Positions 54,625 to 64,000 of a DNA stretch of 64,000 nt are shown here, one piece after another (the stretch's first letter is position 1; every line of letters begins with the position of its first letter). The DNA is from Enterococcus diestrammenae (GTDB lineage: Bacteria; Bacillota; Bacilli; Lactobacillales; Enterococcaceae). The notes beneath the pieces were generated by a model. The model saw only the letters and a list, made by a program, of their open reading frames with translations. It made no database searches and was not told the origin of the DNA. The translations under genes were made by a program, and so were the position numbers. The DNA lies in the NCBI RefSeq assembly GCF_009933255.1, contig NZ_MAEI01000054.1, positions 248,001-312,000 of the forward strand. The letters are read 5' to 3'.

Positions 54625-55185
54625 AAAAACAGGGGGGACTTGCTTCCGGAGAATCTCTCAGATGGTAGTGGAACCGGTAAATGCCGACCAAAGAACAGTT
54701 GTCATTTACTAGCTCATCTTAGTGTTTTCCATTTAGATGAACTGTACCCGATTTGTTGCTTTAACCCTCGGAGATTCTTGACACCACTACCCGAGAAGTT
54801 CTTCTGTAATAAGTTCAACCGTTTTTGTTGATAATTGATTTATTCCCTTTGCTTCGTAAACCCAGCAACTATTTCCTTGTAGGGTAGTAGGTGTACCGTG
54901 AAAAAGGTGAGATTTAGCGGAGTAGAATTGGATTGACAGTAGCTCCAAAGATGCGTAATGAATTACTTAGAGTTGTGGTGCTTGCACCACTTACTCTAAG
55001 TTTGAATACGCAAGACAAAAGACAAACAGATTTTTTGTTTGGCTTTTGTCGGTCTAGCTACCGTCAACCCAATTTCTACGGAGCTAAATTTCATCTTTTT
55101 CGAAGCATCAAAATGACGGTATGATACGCCACTTAATTCCTGATACATTAGCCCTTTTGAAGCGTATTTTTTTATAAGTTCTTTA
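54625..55185 (-). repeat. Composite intergenic repeat block, inverted orientation
   Basis: R2 module in reverse (54625-54840, with GTAAATGCCGACC, CTTGACACCACTACCCGAG), complete MITE-like copy (54901-55100), and R3 in reverse (ATGACGGTATGATACGCCAC ... TATAAGTTCTTTAT). The order R2-MITE-R3 is the mirror of 22721-23340. Confidence 0.75.
54901..55100. mobile_element. MITE-like element, copy D
   Basis: Ends AAAAAGGTGAGATTTAGCGG and GAGCTAAATTTCATCTTTTT, with CTTAGAGTTGTGGTGCTTGC and CACTTACTCTAAGTTTG inside. Oriented opposite to copies A-C. Confidence 0.75.
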
Positions 55186-55217
55186 TAAAAAAACCGCCCG
55201 ATTGTCGGACGGTTTTA
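55186..55217 (-). terminator. Terminator of the NUDIX gene
   Basis: AAACCGCCCGA pairs with TCGGACGGTTT around TTG; seven T on the minus strand. Confidence 0.9.
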
Positions 55218-55230
55218 CGGGTATCTTTGG

Positions 55231-56061
55231 TTACAAGCCACCTTTGAGGACTTCTTGTTTCAATTGGTAAATCTTTGAGGGCCGGCCGATGCCTAGCGGG
55301 CGTTCGCCGATTTCATCAAAATATTGCAACATGGCTTTTTTGTAATTGGAGTGATCGATGGAGCGGAAATCCACTCCCCAGAATTTGGCAAAGACTTTGC
55401 GGGCTTCTGTGATGGTGAAGCTGTCCCCTAAGACTTGTAAGACTAAGGGTTCGTGTTCCATCTTGTTAGCCACTCGTTTGAAGGCTTTCAAAATGATTTG
55501 GCTGTGGTCAAAAGCGAGGGTATCATGGCCGGTGGAGGCGCCAGTATTGAGATCTAGTGTGATTGCTACGCCACCGGAAGTCAGATGGAGCTGGTGACCT
55601 TGGCGTTCCATGTTGAACCAGCGCACTTCATTGGCATCATCGCCGGCAATCAAAGGTTCTTCACCGATAAAGGCCAAATAGCTGACGGTCACCACCCAGC
55701 CGCGGGGATCCCGGTCTGGGGTGCTGAAAGTGTGGAGCTGCTCGATATTGTGTTGACTGATGGTGACGCCAGTTTCTTCTTTGGTTTCCCGGATGACACT
55801 GTCGTCGGTGGATTCACCTTGTTCCACAAAGCCCCCAGGTAAGGCCCAAGAATTGCGGTAGGGGTGGCTTTTCCGTTGAATCAAGAGGGTTTTTAATTGG
55901 TCTTCTTCCTTGTTGTAACACATCAAAACCATATCGACGGTCAAGGAAGGTTTGATATATTCCGGATGTTCTTGCCGGTGATACCAGTCAAGAAATTCCG
56001 CTTCCGTGGCGGCTTGCTCAAAATACTGCTTTTCATCGGCTTTGTTGGCAAATTCTTTCAT
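55231..56061 (-). CDS. NUDIX hydrolase with NrtR-like winged-helix C-terminus
   Basis: 276 residues. The NUDIX box is complete (G77, E83, R91, E92, E95, E96, G98: GGFVEQGESTDDSVIRETKE then ETGV), so hydrolysis of a nucleoside diphosphate derivative is possible. Residues ~200-276 (LQVLGDSFTITEARKVFAKF ... GIGRPSKIYQL) form a winged helix as in NrtR regulators of NAD metabolism and related sugar regulators. It may therefore act as an ADP-ribose-type sensor, enzyme, or both. No niacin or NAD gene is adjacent. ATG behind GGAGG. Confidence 0.87.
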   Translation of the reverse strand: MKEFANKADEKQYFEQAATEAEFLDWYHRQEHPEYIKPSLTVDMVLMCYNKEEDQLKTLLIQRKSHPYRNSWALPGGFVEQGESTDDSVIRETKEETGVTISQHNIEQLHTFSTPDRDPRGWVVTVSYLAFIGEEPLIAGDDANEVRWFNMERQGHQLHLTSGGVAITLDLNTGASTGHDTLAFDHSQIILKAFKRVANKMEHEPLVLQVLGDSFTITEARKVFAKFWGVDFRSIDHSNYKKAMLQYFDEIGERPLGIGRPSKIYQLKQEVLKGGL

Positions 56062-56199
56062 GGGGACCTCCAATAATCAGTAAATAGGTTCTAGTTAGGC
56101 AACGAACTAGAAAAGCACCGTCACCAAGAAAAGGCTGGCGGTCAGGCAACTGTTTCTTTTTAATTGTAGCATGTTTTTCCACCAGTTTTGCAAACAAAT

Positions 56200-56475
56200 T
56201 TAGCGGAAAATCGCGGGAATAATCAGGTTGAAGAAAAATAAAATGAGGTAAAAAGGCAGGACCTTGTTGCTGCGATCCTTGATGGCTAAAAAGCCACAAA
56301 AAGCGACACCGGCAAAAAAAAGCACGCGAATCACTAGTAAGACGGTGAGAAAACTCGGCAACAGGTCTTGGGTATTAAAATAGCCGTAAATCCGTGGGTA
56401 AAAGGTACAAAAGACCATGTGGACCAAGGTCAAAATCGTAATCACGGTAATCAGGTAGCGATGTTTTTTTTCCAT
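56200..56475 (-). CDS. Small membrane protein of unknown function
   Basis: 91 residues, three hydrophobic helices (YLITVITILTLVHMVFCTFY, LPSFLTVLLVIRVLFFAGVA, VLPFYLILFFFNLIIPAIF). A basic N-terminus (MEKKHR) suggests an inside start. The ribosome site is weak, and a longer in-frame start exists 23 codons earlier. No family was recognised. It stands alone between the NUDIX gene and metG. Confidence 0.6.
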   Translation of the reverse strand: MEKKHRYLITVITILTLVHMVFCTFYPRIYGYFNTQDLLPSFLTVLLVIRVLFFAGVAFCGFLAIKDRSNKVLPFYLILFFFNLIIPAIFR

Positions 56476-56752
56476 AACAAGGTCACCGGAAAGCGGCAAC
56501 AACTTCCACATCCTTTTATCAAAAGTTCGCAGGCTTTTCGACAAGCCAGTTCTAATAAAACATTATAGCATTGAATCCTTGGTGTGGCGAAGGAGAATCC
56601 ACGGCAACGGGAAAAAAGCCGTTAAACATCTTATGAATTGTGGTATACTAGCTAGGAATGACCAGTCCACCTTGATTGAGGGGCTTTTTCTTTAAAAAAA
56701 GCTAGCGACTGCTCACTGCGAAAACGAGGAGCAGGAAGGACTCACTTCTTAG

Positions 56753-58813
<2,061 letters not shown>

Positions 58814-58822
58814 TTGATAATA

Positions 58823-58873
58823 GAAAATAGAGATGAAGTGGTGTTAAAACATATTCTTCATCTCTATTTTTTT
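58823..58873 (+). terminator. Terminator after metG
   Basis: AAAATAGAGATGAA and TTCATCTCTATTTT, perfect stem, followed by further T. Confidence 0.92.
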
Positions 58874-59086
58874 TATTTAAATACAAACTTTTAGATTAGA
58901 ACGAATAGATAAAATTTCATTGCGCTTGATAGAGATAGTTGCTATTATTATGGCTGTGTTTGGGTCTTTGTGGATGTTATCAAAATTAAATTACATAGTA
59001 TGAATTTTTTAGTAGTAGTATTGTTTTTAATAAATGAAAAAACAAGATTTACACGCAATATAGTAACAAGTTGAGGAGGAATCAAA

Positions 59087-59749
59087 ATGACGGATAATTA
59101 CAGAAGCAATCGACAAAAGGAGAGTAAGAAAGGGAAACAAGATTTCTTTAGAAGGTTTATCCTTCCAATATTACATGGAAAAATTTTAATAGCATTGATA
59201 GTGATAGCAGCTCTGACAATTATCGGTATTGGGCTAAAAAGTAAATTCTTTACGGAAGCAACGGCAACAAAATTAGGCTTTGAGAACATTGGTGAGTTAA
59301 CAACCCAAGCTGCTTATACAAAGGAAATCAGTGTAACAAATGAATTTCAGGAATTGTTTGGAATTAAGCTACCGTTTACTCAGACAAAGTATATTTATAG
59401 TTATGATGTAGATATTAAGGCTGGTTTTAATTTTGAAGAAATTACACAAAAAATTAATCACGAAAAGAAACAGATTACATTGAACATGCCCAAACCTAAG
59501 ATTACTAGTTCAGAAATTGATCCAAAATCATTTAAAGTCTTTCATGAAGATGAGAGTATCTTTACACCAATAAGTTTGAAAAAAAATAACGAATCGTTAG
59601 AAAAAATTCAAGATCAAGCAGAAAAATCAGCAATAGATAATGGACTTTTTGATAAAGCTAAAGAAAACGGTGAAATTTTGCTGAAAAATTTTATTTCTCA
59701 AAATAAGGATGTTAGTTCGTATGAAGTAAAATTTGTTTATGAAAAGTAA
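59087..59749 (+). CDS. DUF4230 membrane-anchored protein
   Basis: 220 residues. A basic cytosolic N-terminus (RQKESKKGKQDFFRR) and one membrane helix (ILIALIVIAALTIIGIGL) precede an extracellular domain with the DUF4230 pattern (GELTTQAAYTKEISVTNEF, then TKYIYSYDVDIKAGFNFEEI). Function unknown. Its composition is clearly more AT-rich than that of neighbouring genes, as is the 270-base upstream region, which fits recent acquisition or weak selection on surface proteins. GAGGAGG precedes the ATG. Confidence 0.8.
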   Translation: MTDNYRSNRQKESKKGKQDFFRRFILPILHGKILIALIVIAALTIIGIGLKSKFFTEATATKLGFENIGELTTQAAYTKEISVTNEFQELFGIKLPFTQTKYIYSYDVDIKAGFNFEEITQKINHEKKQITLNMPKPKITSSEIDPKSFKVFHEDESIFTPISLKKNNESLEKIQDQAEKSAIDNGLFDKAKENGEILLKNFISQNKDVSSYEVKFVYEK

Positions 59750-59811
59750 AAATTCTTATGGTTGAGTTTAGCTAATATAAATATGTAATCTAGTAAATAT
59801 TGATAATAAAG

Positions 59812-59849
59812 AAAGCTATTCATCTCATTGCTGGGATGGATAGCTTTTT
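59812..59849 (+). terminator. Terminator after DUF4230 gene
   Basis: AAAGCTATtCATC and GATGGATAGCTTT with TTTTT. Confidence 0.9.
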
Positions 59850-59973
59850 GTTAGTAAATTAGAGATTATTACATTTCCGACTCTCAAAAGGTTGATATAT
59901 TAGCAATAGAGGTGAGATTCAGCTGTTCTGTCGTAATGATAGTTTGAAAATGGACGGTTGTTAAAAAATCAAA

Positions 59974-60020
59974 AAGACCACCTAGTAATCATCTCGTGTG
60001 ACTGATTACTAGGTGGTCTT
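59974..60020. terminator. Perfect hairpin in the convergent region
   Basis: AAGACCACCTAGTAATCA and TGATTACTAGGTGGTCTT, 18-bp stem with A- and T-rich flanks; can terminate from either side. A fragment of the R4 module (TATAGACTAAGGTATTATAA) follows. Confidence 0.8.
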
Positions 60021-60080
60021 CTTATAGACTAAGGTATTATAATGTCTGACTTCACGAACTGGCTCCCTTCGGAATGAAGG

Positions 60081-60141
60081 GGAACCGACACATGATGTTC
60101 TTTATCATGAGTCGGTTCCTCCTTAATTCTCGAGAGCTGAA
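60081..60141 (-). terminator. Hairpin with conserved flanking tag, copy 2
   Basis: GGAACCGAC / GTCGGTTCC and CATGAT / ATCATG stem at 60081-60119, followed on the plus strand by CTTAATTCTCGAGAGCTGAA (60122-60141), the same tag as at 43411-43430. It lies 36 bases after the end of the ABC gene. Confidence 0.55.
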
Positions 60142-60176
60142 CGAGTTCCTTCAGCCTTTCTAATAGCCAAACCCTC

Positions 60177-61925
60177 TTACAACTGCTCTGCCTGCATTTG
60201 GTACATTTGCCGATAGATGCCAGCGTGTTGCAATAAGGTTTGATGGGTGCCCCGTTCGACAATTCGTCCTTTGTCCAAGACTAAAATTTGGTTGGCTTCT
60301 TTAATCGTGGACAGGCGATGGGCGATCATAAAGGTGGTGCGGCCTTTTTGTAAGACTTCCATGGCTTTTTGGATGATTGCTTCAGTTTCGGTATCGACGT
60401 GACTGGTGGCTTCGTCCAATATCAGTATCTTAGGATCAAAGACGAGGGCGCGGGCGAAGCTGATTAGCTGTCGTTCGCCACTGGAAAATTCATTGCCTTT
60501 TTCCACGACGGGATGGTGGATGCCTTGTTGGTAACGCCCCAGCAAGTAACTGGCGCCGACTTTGTCTAGGGCAGTCATCACCATCTCATCGGTGATGGTG
60601 GGATCCCCCATGCTGATATTGGAAGCGATGGTACCGGTAAAGAGGTAAGGATCTTGCAAGACGATAGCCATGTGGCGCCGCAGACTTTGGCGGTTGCAGT
60701 CTTTGATGACTTGTTCGTCAATGAGGATTTTCCCAGCTTGAGGATCGTAAAAACGAAAAAGTAAGTTCAAAATACTGGATTTGCCCGAACCGGTATGGCC
60801 TACGAGTGCGACGGTCTCGCCTGCTGCGGCGGTAAAGGTGATGTCGTGGAGCACTGGCGTATCTGCCAGATAACCAAAGGAGACTTGCTGGAAACGTACG
60901 GCTCCAGCACCGATGGCCAACTCAGCCCCCGATTGGTCTTCAATCGGTTCGTCAGCAAAGTCAAAAATCCGCATGCCAGCTGCCAAGGATTGTTGGATAT
61001 TGGCAAAAATTTGGATCATGCCATCGATTGGATCAAACAGGCGGTTGATGTAGTCGATAAAGACATAAAGTAAGCCGGCTGTCAGGGCCATTTTGCCGTT
61101 GAGAAAGAGGGCTGACAATGTGTAGATGACGCCGAGGATGGTGGCATTACGGAGGAAATTGGCAAATCCCCAGGCCACAGCTGAATCCAAGCGCAGGTAT
61201 TTTTTCCCAGCGGCGTGCCATTTGCCGACGGTGGCTTTAAACTCTGTCAGCAGTTGTTTTTCTCGCTGAAAGGCTTGAATCACGGGCATACCTTGGACAA
61301 ATTCATTTAGCTGGCCACTGATTTGGCTGGTGTATTCCCGGATGTCTAAGTTGTAGCGGGTGGCGTATTTGGTATAAAACTTCTGCCAAATAAACAAAAT
61401 TGGCAGTAAAATCAGTACGGCCAGTCCTAGCCAATGGTTCAACAACGTGATGGCAATAAAGACGCCAATGATGGAGATGCTATTGCTGAGCATGTTGCTG
61501 AGGACATTGACATAAAAATTGGAGCGCAAAACTTCGGTATCATTGGTGATCCGAGCGACGATTTTGCCGGCGGGGATGCGATCGAAGTAAGAAATCGGCA
61601 ATTGGTGCATATGGGCGAAGAGATCATCGCGCATGCGTTTGACGATTGCGTTGGCCATTTTCCGTAAGTGAAGGATACTGATATAGCGAAACAATGAGCC
61701 TAATAGATTGATCAGCAAGTAGCCAGATAGTAATAGCAACAATAGGCTGAGATTTAAGTTGCCGTCTTTGAAAGCCGGCGTCATGACGTCATCGATGGAG
61801 CGCTTGGCCAGTAATGGGGAACACAGCTCTAGTCCGGCGGCAGCGATCAAGAGGGCCGTGCCGGTGATGAAGGTTTTTTTATGATATTTCAGGTAGCTGA
61901 ATAGACGGAGAATCGTCTTAAACAT
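60177..61925 (-). CDS. Heterodimeric ABC exporter, subunit with complete catalytic site
   Basis: 582 residues. Six membrane helices, then an ATPase domain with Walker A GHTGSGKSS, signature motif in NEFSSGERQL (variant of LSGGQ), Walker B ILILDEATSHVD with catalytic Glu, and switch His in MIAHRLS. Together with the upstream gene it forms a heterodimer in which one ATP site is degenerate, as in BmrCD, LmrCD and enterococcal EfrCD/EfrEF. Start MFKTILRLFSYL behind AGGAGGTG overlaps the upstream stop by eight bases. Confidence 0.92.
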   Translation of the reverse strand: MFKTILRLFSYLKYHKKTFITGTALLIAAAGLELCSPLLAKRSIDDVMTPAFKDGNLNLSLLLLLLSGYLLINLLGSLFRYISILHLRKMANAIVKRMRDDLFAHMHQLPISYFDRIPAGKIVARITNDTEVLRSNFYVNVLSNMLSNSISIIGVFIAITLLNHWLGLAVLILLPILFIWQKFYTKYATRYNLDIREYTSQISGQLNEFVQGMPVIQAFQREKQLLTEFKATVGKWHAAGKKYLRLDSAVAWGFANFLRNATILGVIYTLSALFLNGKMALTAGLLYVFIDYINRLFDPIDGMIQIFANIQQSLAAGMRIFDFADEPIEDQSGAELAIGAGAVRFQQVSFGYLADTPVLHDITFTAAAGETVALVGHTGSGKSSILNLLFRFYDPQAGKILIDEQVIKDCNRQSLRRHMAIVLQDPYLFTGTIASNISMGDPTITDEMVMTALDKVGASYLLGRYQQGIHHPVVEKGNEFSSGERQLISFARALVFDPKILILDEATSHVDTETEAIIQKAMEVLQKGRTTFMIAHRLSTIKEANQILVLDKGRIVERGTHQTLLQHAGIYRQMYQMQAEQL

Positions 61926-63663
61926 CCTCGCCACCTCCTTTAATTTGTTGATGGTAATACTGTTCTTGGTACCAGCCTGGTTGGGCAATCAAGTCTTGGT
62001 GTTGCCCTTGCTGGATGATCTGCCCGTCTTCCAATACGATAATCTTATTGGTTTGGGTGACGGCTGACAGGCGGTGGGTGATGATGATCAGTGTCGGTGC
62101 TTGTTGGAGATTGCGCAAGTTTTCGATAATGGCTTGCTCAGTTTTGGCATCCACGGCCGAGAGGGCATCATCGAGGAGCAGAAATTCAGCATTGCGTAAG
62201 AAGGCCCGAGCTAAGGAGAGCCGTTGTTTTTGCCCACCGGATAAGGAAACGCCTTTTTCGCCGACTAACGTCTCCAAGCCGTCTTTCATCTGACGGACTT
62301 CTTCAGCAAAACAGGCTGTTGCCAGTGCTTGCCACAGTTGTTCGTCAGTGGCTTGAGGATTCCCGAATAACAGGTTTTCACGAATGCTGCGGGAAAACAA
62401 GGTGTGCTCTTGGGGAACTTCCGCAAATTTTTGCCGTAAATCTTGGGTGTCGTAAGCGGTCAAGGAAACGCCATTGATGAAAGGCGCCCCATGAGAATAG
62501 GGATAGTGGTGACCAAATTGACGTAAAAGGGTGGTTTTCCCACTACCAGTTTTGCCGACAATCCCCACAGCCTCTCCTCGGTTAATTTCCAATTGGATAT
62601 CCTTTAGGACCAGCCGAGTCGTTTCAGGATAACGGAAACTGAAATGACGGAAGGCAAAGGTATCGATGGTCGTCAAGGCTTGGCTGCCATCTTTTTCCAA
62701 ACCGTCACCGGCCTCCAACACTTCACTGATCCGCCGCCAAGAAGCCGCTCCTTGTTGCATCACATTGACCAAATCCCCAGCCGAAATCATCGGCCAAACC
62801 ACCATGCCTAGGTAGACTTGGAAGGAGACCATCGCCCCCACGGAGATTTCTTGTCGTGCCACCAGAAAAGCCCCAGCACCGAAACTCATGACAAAGCTAA
62901 TCGCCAGTAAAATCGTAATCAATGGACCAAAGCGGGAGTCGATTTCCGACACTTCATTGTTTTTGGCTAAGGTTTCTTGGGTTTTGGTGTTGAATTGTTT
63001 GGTGGTGGCGGTTTCTAAACCAAAAGCCCGCACGACACGGATGCCGTCGATGATTTCCAAGACTTCGCTGTTCATTTCTGACACTGCATTTTGGGCTTCG
63101 GTAAATTTTGCATCCACCAACGATCCCCATTTGAAAATGAAGTAAGCTAAAAATGGCATCGGCACCAGTGCAATCAGCGTGAGTTTCCAAGAGACGGTGA
63201 TGGCCATCATCCCCACGATAAAGGCGAGGTAGACGCTGGTGTTCAAAAAGACCATCAAGCCATAGCCAATCGTCATCCCCATCACCTGCACGTCATCATT
63301 GGCCCGGGTCATCAAATCCCCAGTGCGAAACCGGTGATAAAATGGGGGACTCATCTTAAGAAAGTGCTGCATTAGCTGTCCCCGCAGTTTCCGCTGCATG
63401 TCATAAGAGCCGATAAAAAGAAAATAATTCCAGACAAACTCCGTCACATAAGCCGTCACAATCGCCCCGACAAACAAGGCGGTATAGCGTAGCAGGGTCT
63501 GGCGGTTGAAATCGTCTTGCAAAATCGCATCGATAAAGAGACGCAAGAGGTAAGTGGGAGCTACATACATGGCGCTGGCAATCAGCATAAAGCTAACCAC
63601 CACCGTGTAGCGCCCTTTGTGTTGTTTAAAATAATTCAGTAGATAAGCGATAATATTTTTCAT
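61918..63663 (-). CDS. Heterodimeric ABC exporter, subunit with degenerate Walker B
   Basis: 581 residues. Six helices, Walker A GKTGSGKTT, a perfect LSGGQKQR signature, but Walker B reads FLLLDDALSAVD: Asp replaces the catalytic Glu, the mark of the degenerate partner in heterodimeric exporters. The switch His is present in IITHRLS. Paired signature logic (perfect here, variant in the partner) fits. Expression is probably controlled by the leader peptide and terminator upstream. Drug or lipid cargo unknown. Confidence 0.92.
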   Translation of the reverse strand: MKNIIAYLLNYFKQHKGRYTVVVSFMLIASAMYVAPTYLLRLFIDAILQDDFNRQTLLRYTALFVGAIVTAYVTEFVWNYFLFIGSYDMQRKLRGQLMQHFLKMSPPFYHRFRTGDLMTRANDDVQVMGMTIGYGLMVFLNTSVYLAFIVGMMAITVSWKLTLIALVPMPFLAYFIFKWGSLVDAKFTEAQNAVSEMNSEVLEIIDGIRVVRAFGLETATTKQFNTKTQETLAKNNEVSEIDSRFGPLITILLAISFVMSFGAGAFLVARQEISVGAMVSFQVYLGMVVWPMISAGDLVNVMQQGAASWRRISEVLEAGDGLEKDGSQALTTIDTFAFRHFSFRYPETTRLVLKDIQLEINRGEAVGIVGKTGSGKTTLLRQFGHHYPYSHGAPFINGVSLTAYDTQDLRQKFAEVPQEHTLFSRSIRENLLFGNPQATDEQLWQALATACFAEEVRQMKDGLETLVGEKGVSLSGGQKQRLSLARAFLRNAEFLLLDDALSAVDAKTEQAIIENLRNLQQAPTLIIITHRLSAVTQTNKIIVLEDGQIIQQGQHQDLIAQPGWYQEQYYHQQIKGGGEDV

Positions 63664-63706
63664 GTTTTTTCCTCAATTTCTTGTTGATGTGGTGGGAAGT
63701 GGAAGC

Positions 63707-63740
63707 AAAAAAAGACTCTACCCATCACTGAGTAGAGTCG
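63707..63740 (-). terminator. Attenuator terminator upstream of the ABC pair
   Basis: GACTCTAC and GTAGAGTC stem followed by seven T on the minus strand, ending 43 bases before the exporter start codon and after the leader peptide gene. In this position it would stop most transcripts before the exporter genes. Confidence 0.8.
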
Positions 63741-63802
63741 AAAACGGCGCAAAAATGCCACTGTATTCAAAGACAAGTATGCGAAAAGGGACCTATTACG
63801 GC

Positions 63803-63919
63803 CTACAATAAGCGCAACTTGTGAACCCATTCAGTTTGAAAGGTGTCGGAAGCAGATGGAATTGTAAATAATTGCTGATCAAGACGGATGCCCGCCGGTT
63901 GGTGAATGAAATTGATCAT
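63803..63919 (-). CDS. 38-residue leader peptide of the ABC exporter operon
   Basis: ATG-initiated 38-codon frame behind a perfect AAAGGAGG, beginning MINFIHQPAGIRLDQQLF and ending WVHKLRLL. No homology or domain was recognised. The location ahead of an intrinsic terminator and the exporter genes is the layout of BmrB-bmrCD in Bacillus, where ribosome stalling on the leader by ribosome-targeting drugs relieves termination. Function as a leader is inferred; the frame and ribosome site are seen directly. Confidence 0.65.
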   Translation of the reverse strand: MINFIHQPAGIRLDQQLFTIPSASDTFQTEWVHKLRLL

Positions 63920-63993
63920 CGTCGCTTCCTCCTTTCCTGAATGTTTGCCGAAGATTCGGCCAAGTCAACGTAACGCTTTCATTTCCTTTTTTG

Positions 63994-63999
63994 AGTATA
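63994..63999 (-). promoter_or_regulatory. -10 box of the leader/ABC operon
   Basis: TATACT on the minus strand at the window edge, about 75 bases before the leader start. The -35 lies outside the window. GAAAGCGTTACG just downstream resembles a cre half. Confidence 0.4.
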
Positions 64000-64000
64000 C

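Overview
The window reads as a chromosomal segment of a low-to-moderate GC Gram-positive of the order Lactobacillales, most likely an Enterococcus. The reasons are the gene order spx / mecA / coiA / pepF, the set spxH / CYTH protein / relQ / nadK / rluD / mgtE (in Bacillus the yjb cluster), frequent TTG and GTG starts behind strong Shine-Dalgarno sites, and a 182-residue acetyltransferase closely resembling the chromosomal AAC(6')-Ii of Enterococcus faecium. The species cannot be fixed from the sequence alone. No rRNA, tRNA, CRISPR array or prophage was seen.

Layout. 1-4.7 kb: the end of an AraC regulator, a DUF4767 lipoprotein, and a large secreted GW-module serine hydrolase. 5.0-13.9 kb: a LacI-type regulator followed by a probable catabolic operon (TIM-barrel isomerase, PfkB kinase, HPS-like decarboxylase/aldolase, SIS-domain isomerase, GntP/citrate-like permease, hydantoinase/oxoprolinase-like ATPase, HExxH protein). 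Inside this operon, between permease and ATPase, lie three tandem copies of a ~124-nt structured element whose four helices show compensatory base changes between copies. This is the most novel-looking feature of the window. 13.9-22.7 kb: housekeeping (GIY-YIG protein, tRNA methyltransferase, PlsC, AraC/GyrI regulator, SpxH, CYTH protein, RelQ, NadK, RluD-type synthase, MgtE). 23.3-31.3 kb: a GH51 arabinofuranosidase with a divergent AraC regulator, YbjQ, a SHOCT protein, and serC-serA-DUF1015. 31.8-42.8 kb: MnmA, an MFS exporter, TopB, a HAD phosphatase, an ABC exporter, Spx. 43.7-51.7 kb: MecA, CoiA, PepF, a BceAB-type transporter, RlmN. 52-64 kb: two GNAT enzymes (one AAC(6')-I), a TnpB-like protein that has lost its nuclease residues, a NUDIX/winged-helix protein, MetG, a DUF4230 protein, and a heterodimeric ABC exporter pair preceded by a 38-codon leader peptide and a terminator, i.e. 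a likely attenuator.

How the parts work together. Spx and two proteins of families that deliver it to Clp proteases (MecA, SpxH) are all present. serC and serA are translationally linked to DUF1015, with no recognisable phosphoserine phosphatase beside them. The 5.0-13.9 kb operon appears to phosphorylate and interconvert an imported sugar or sugar acid under LacI/CcpA-type control, but its substrate is unknown.

Many intergenic regions (around 22.7-23.3, 26.3-26.9, 32.9-33.3, 38.5-39.0, 42.8-43.7, 51.8-52.0 and 54.6-55.2 kb) are filled by a mosaic of related non-coding repeats. One is a ~200-bp MITE-like module with terminal inverted repeats, present in four near-complete copies.
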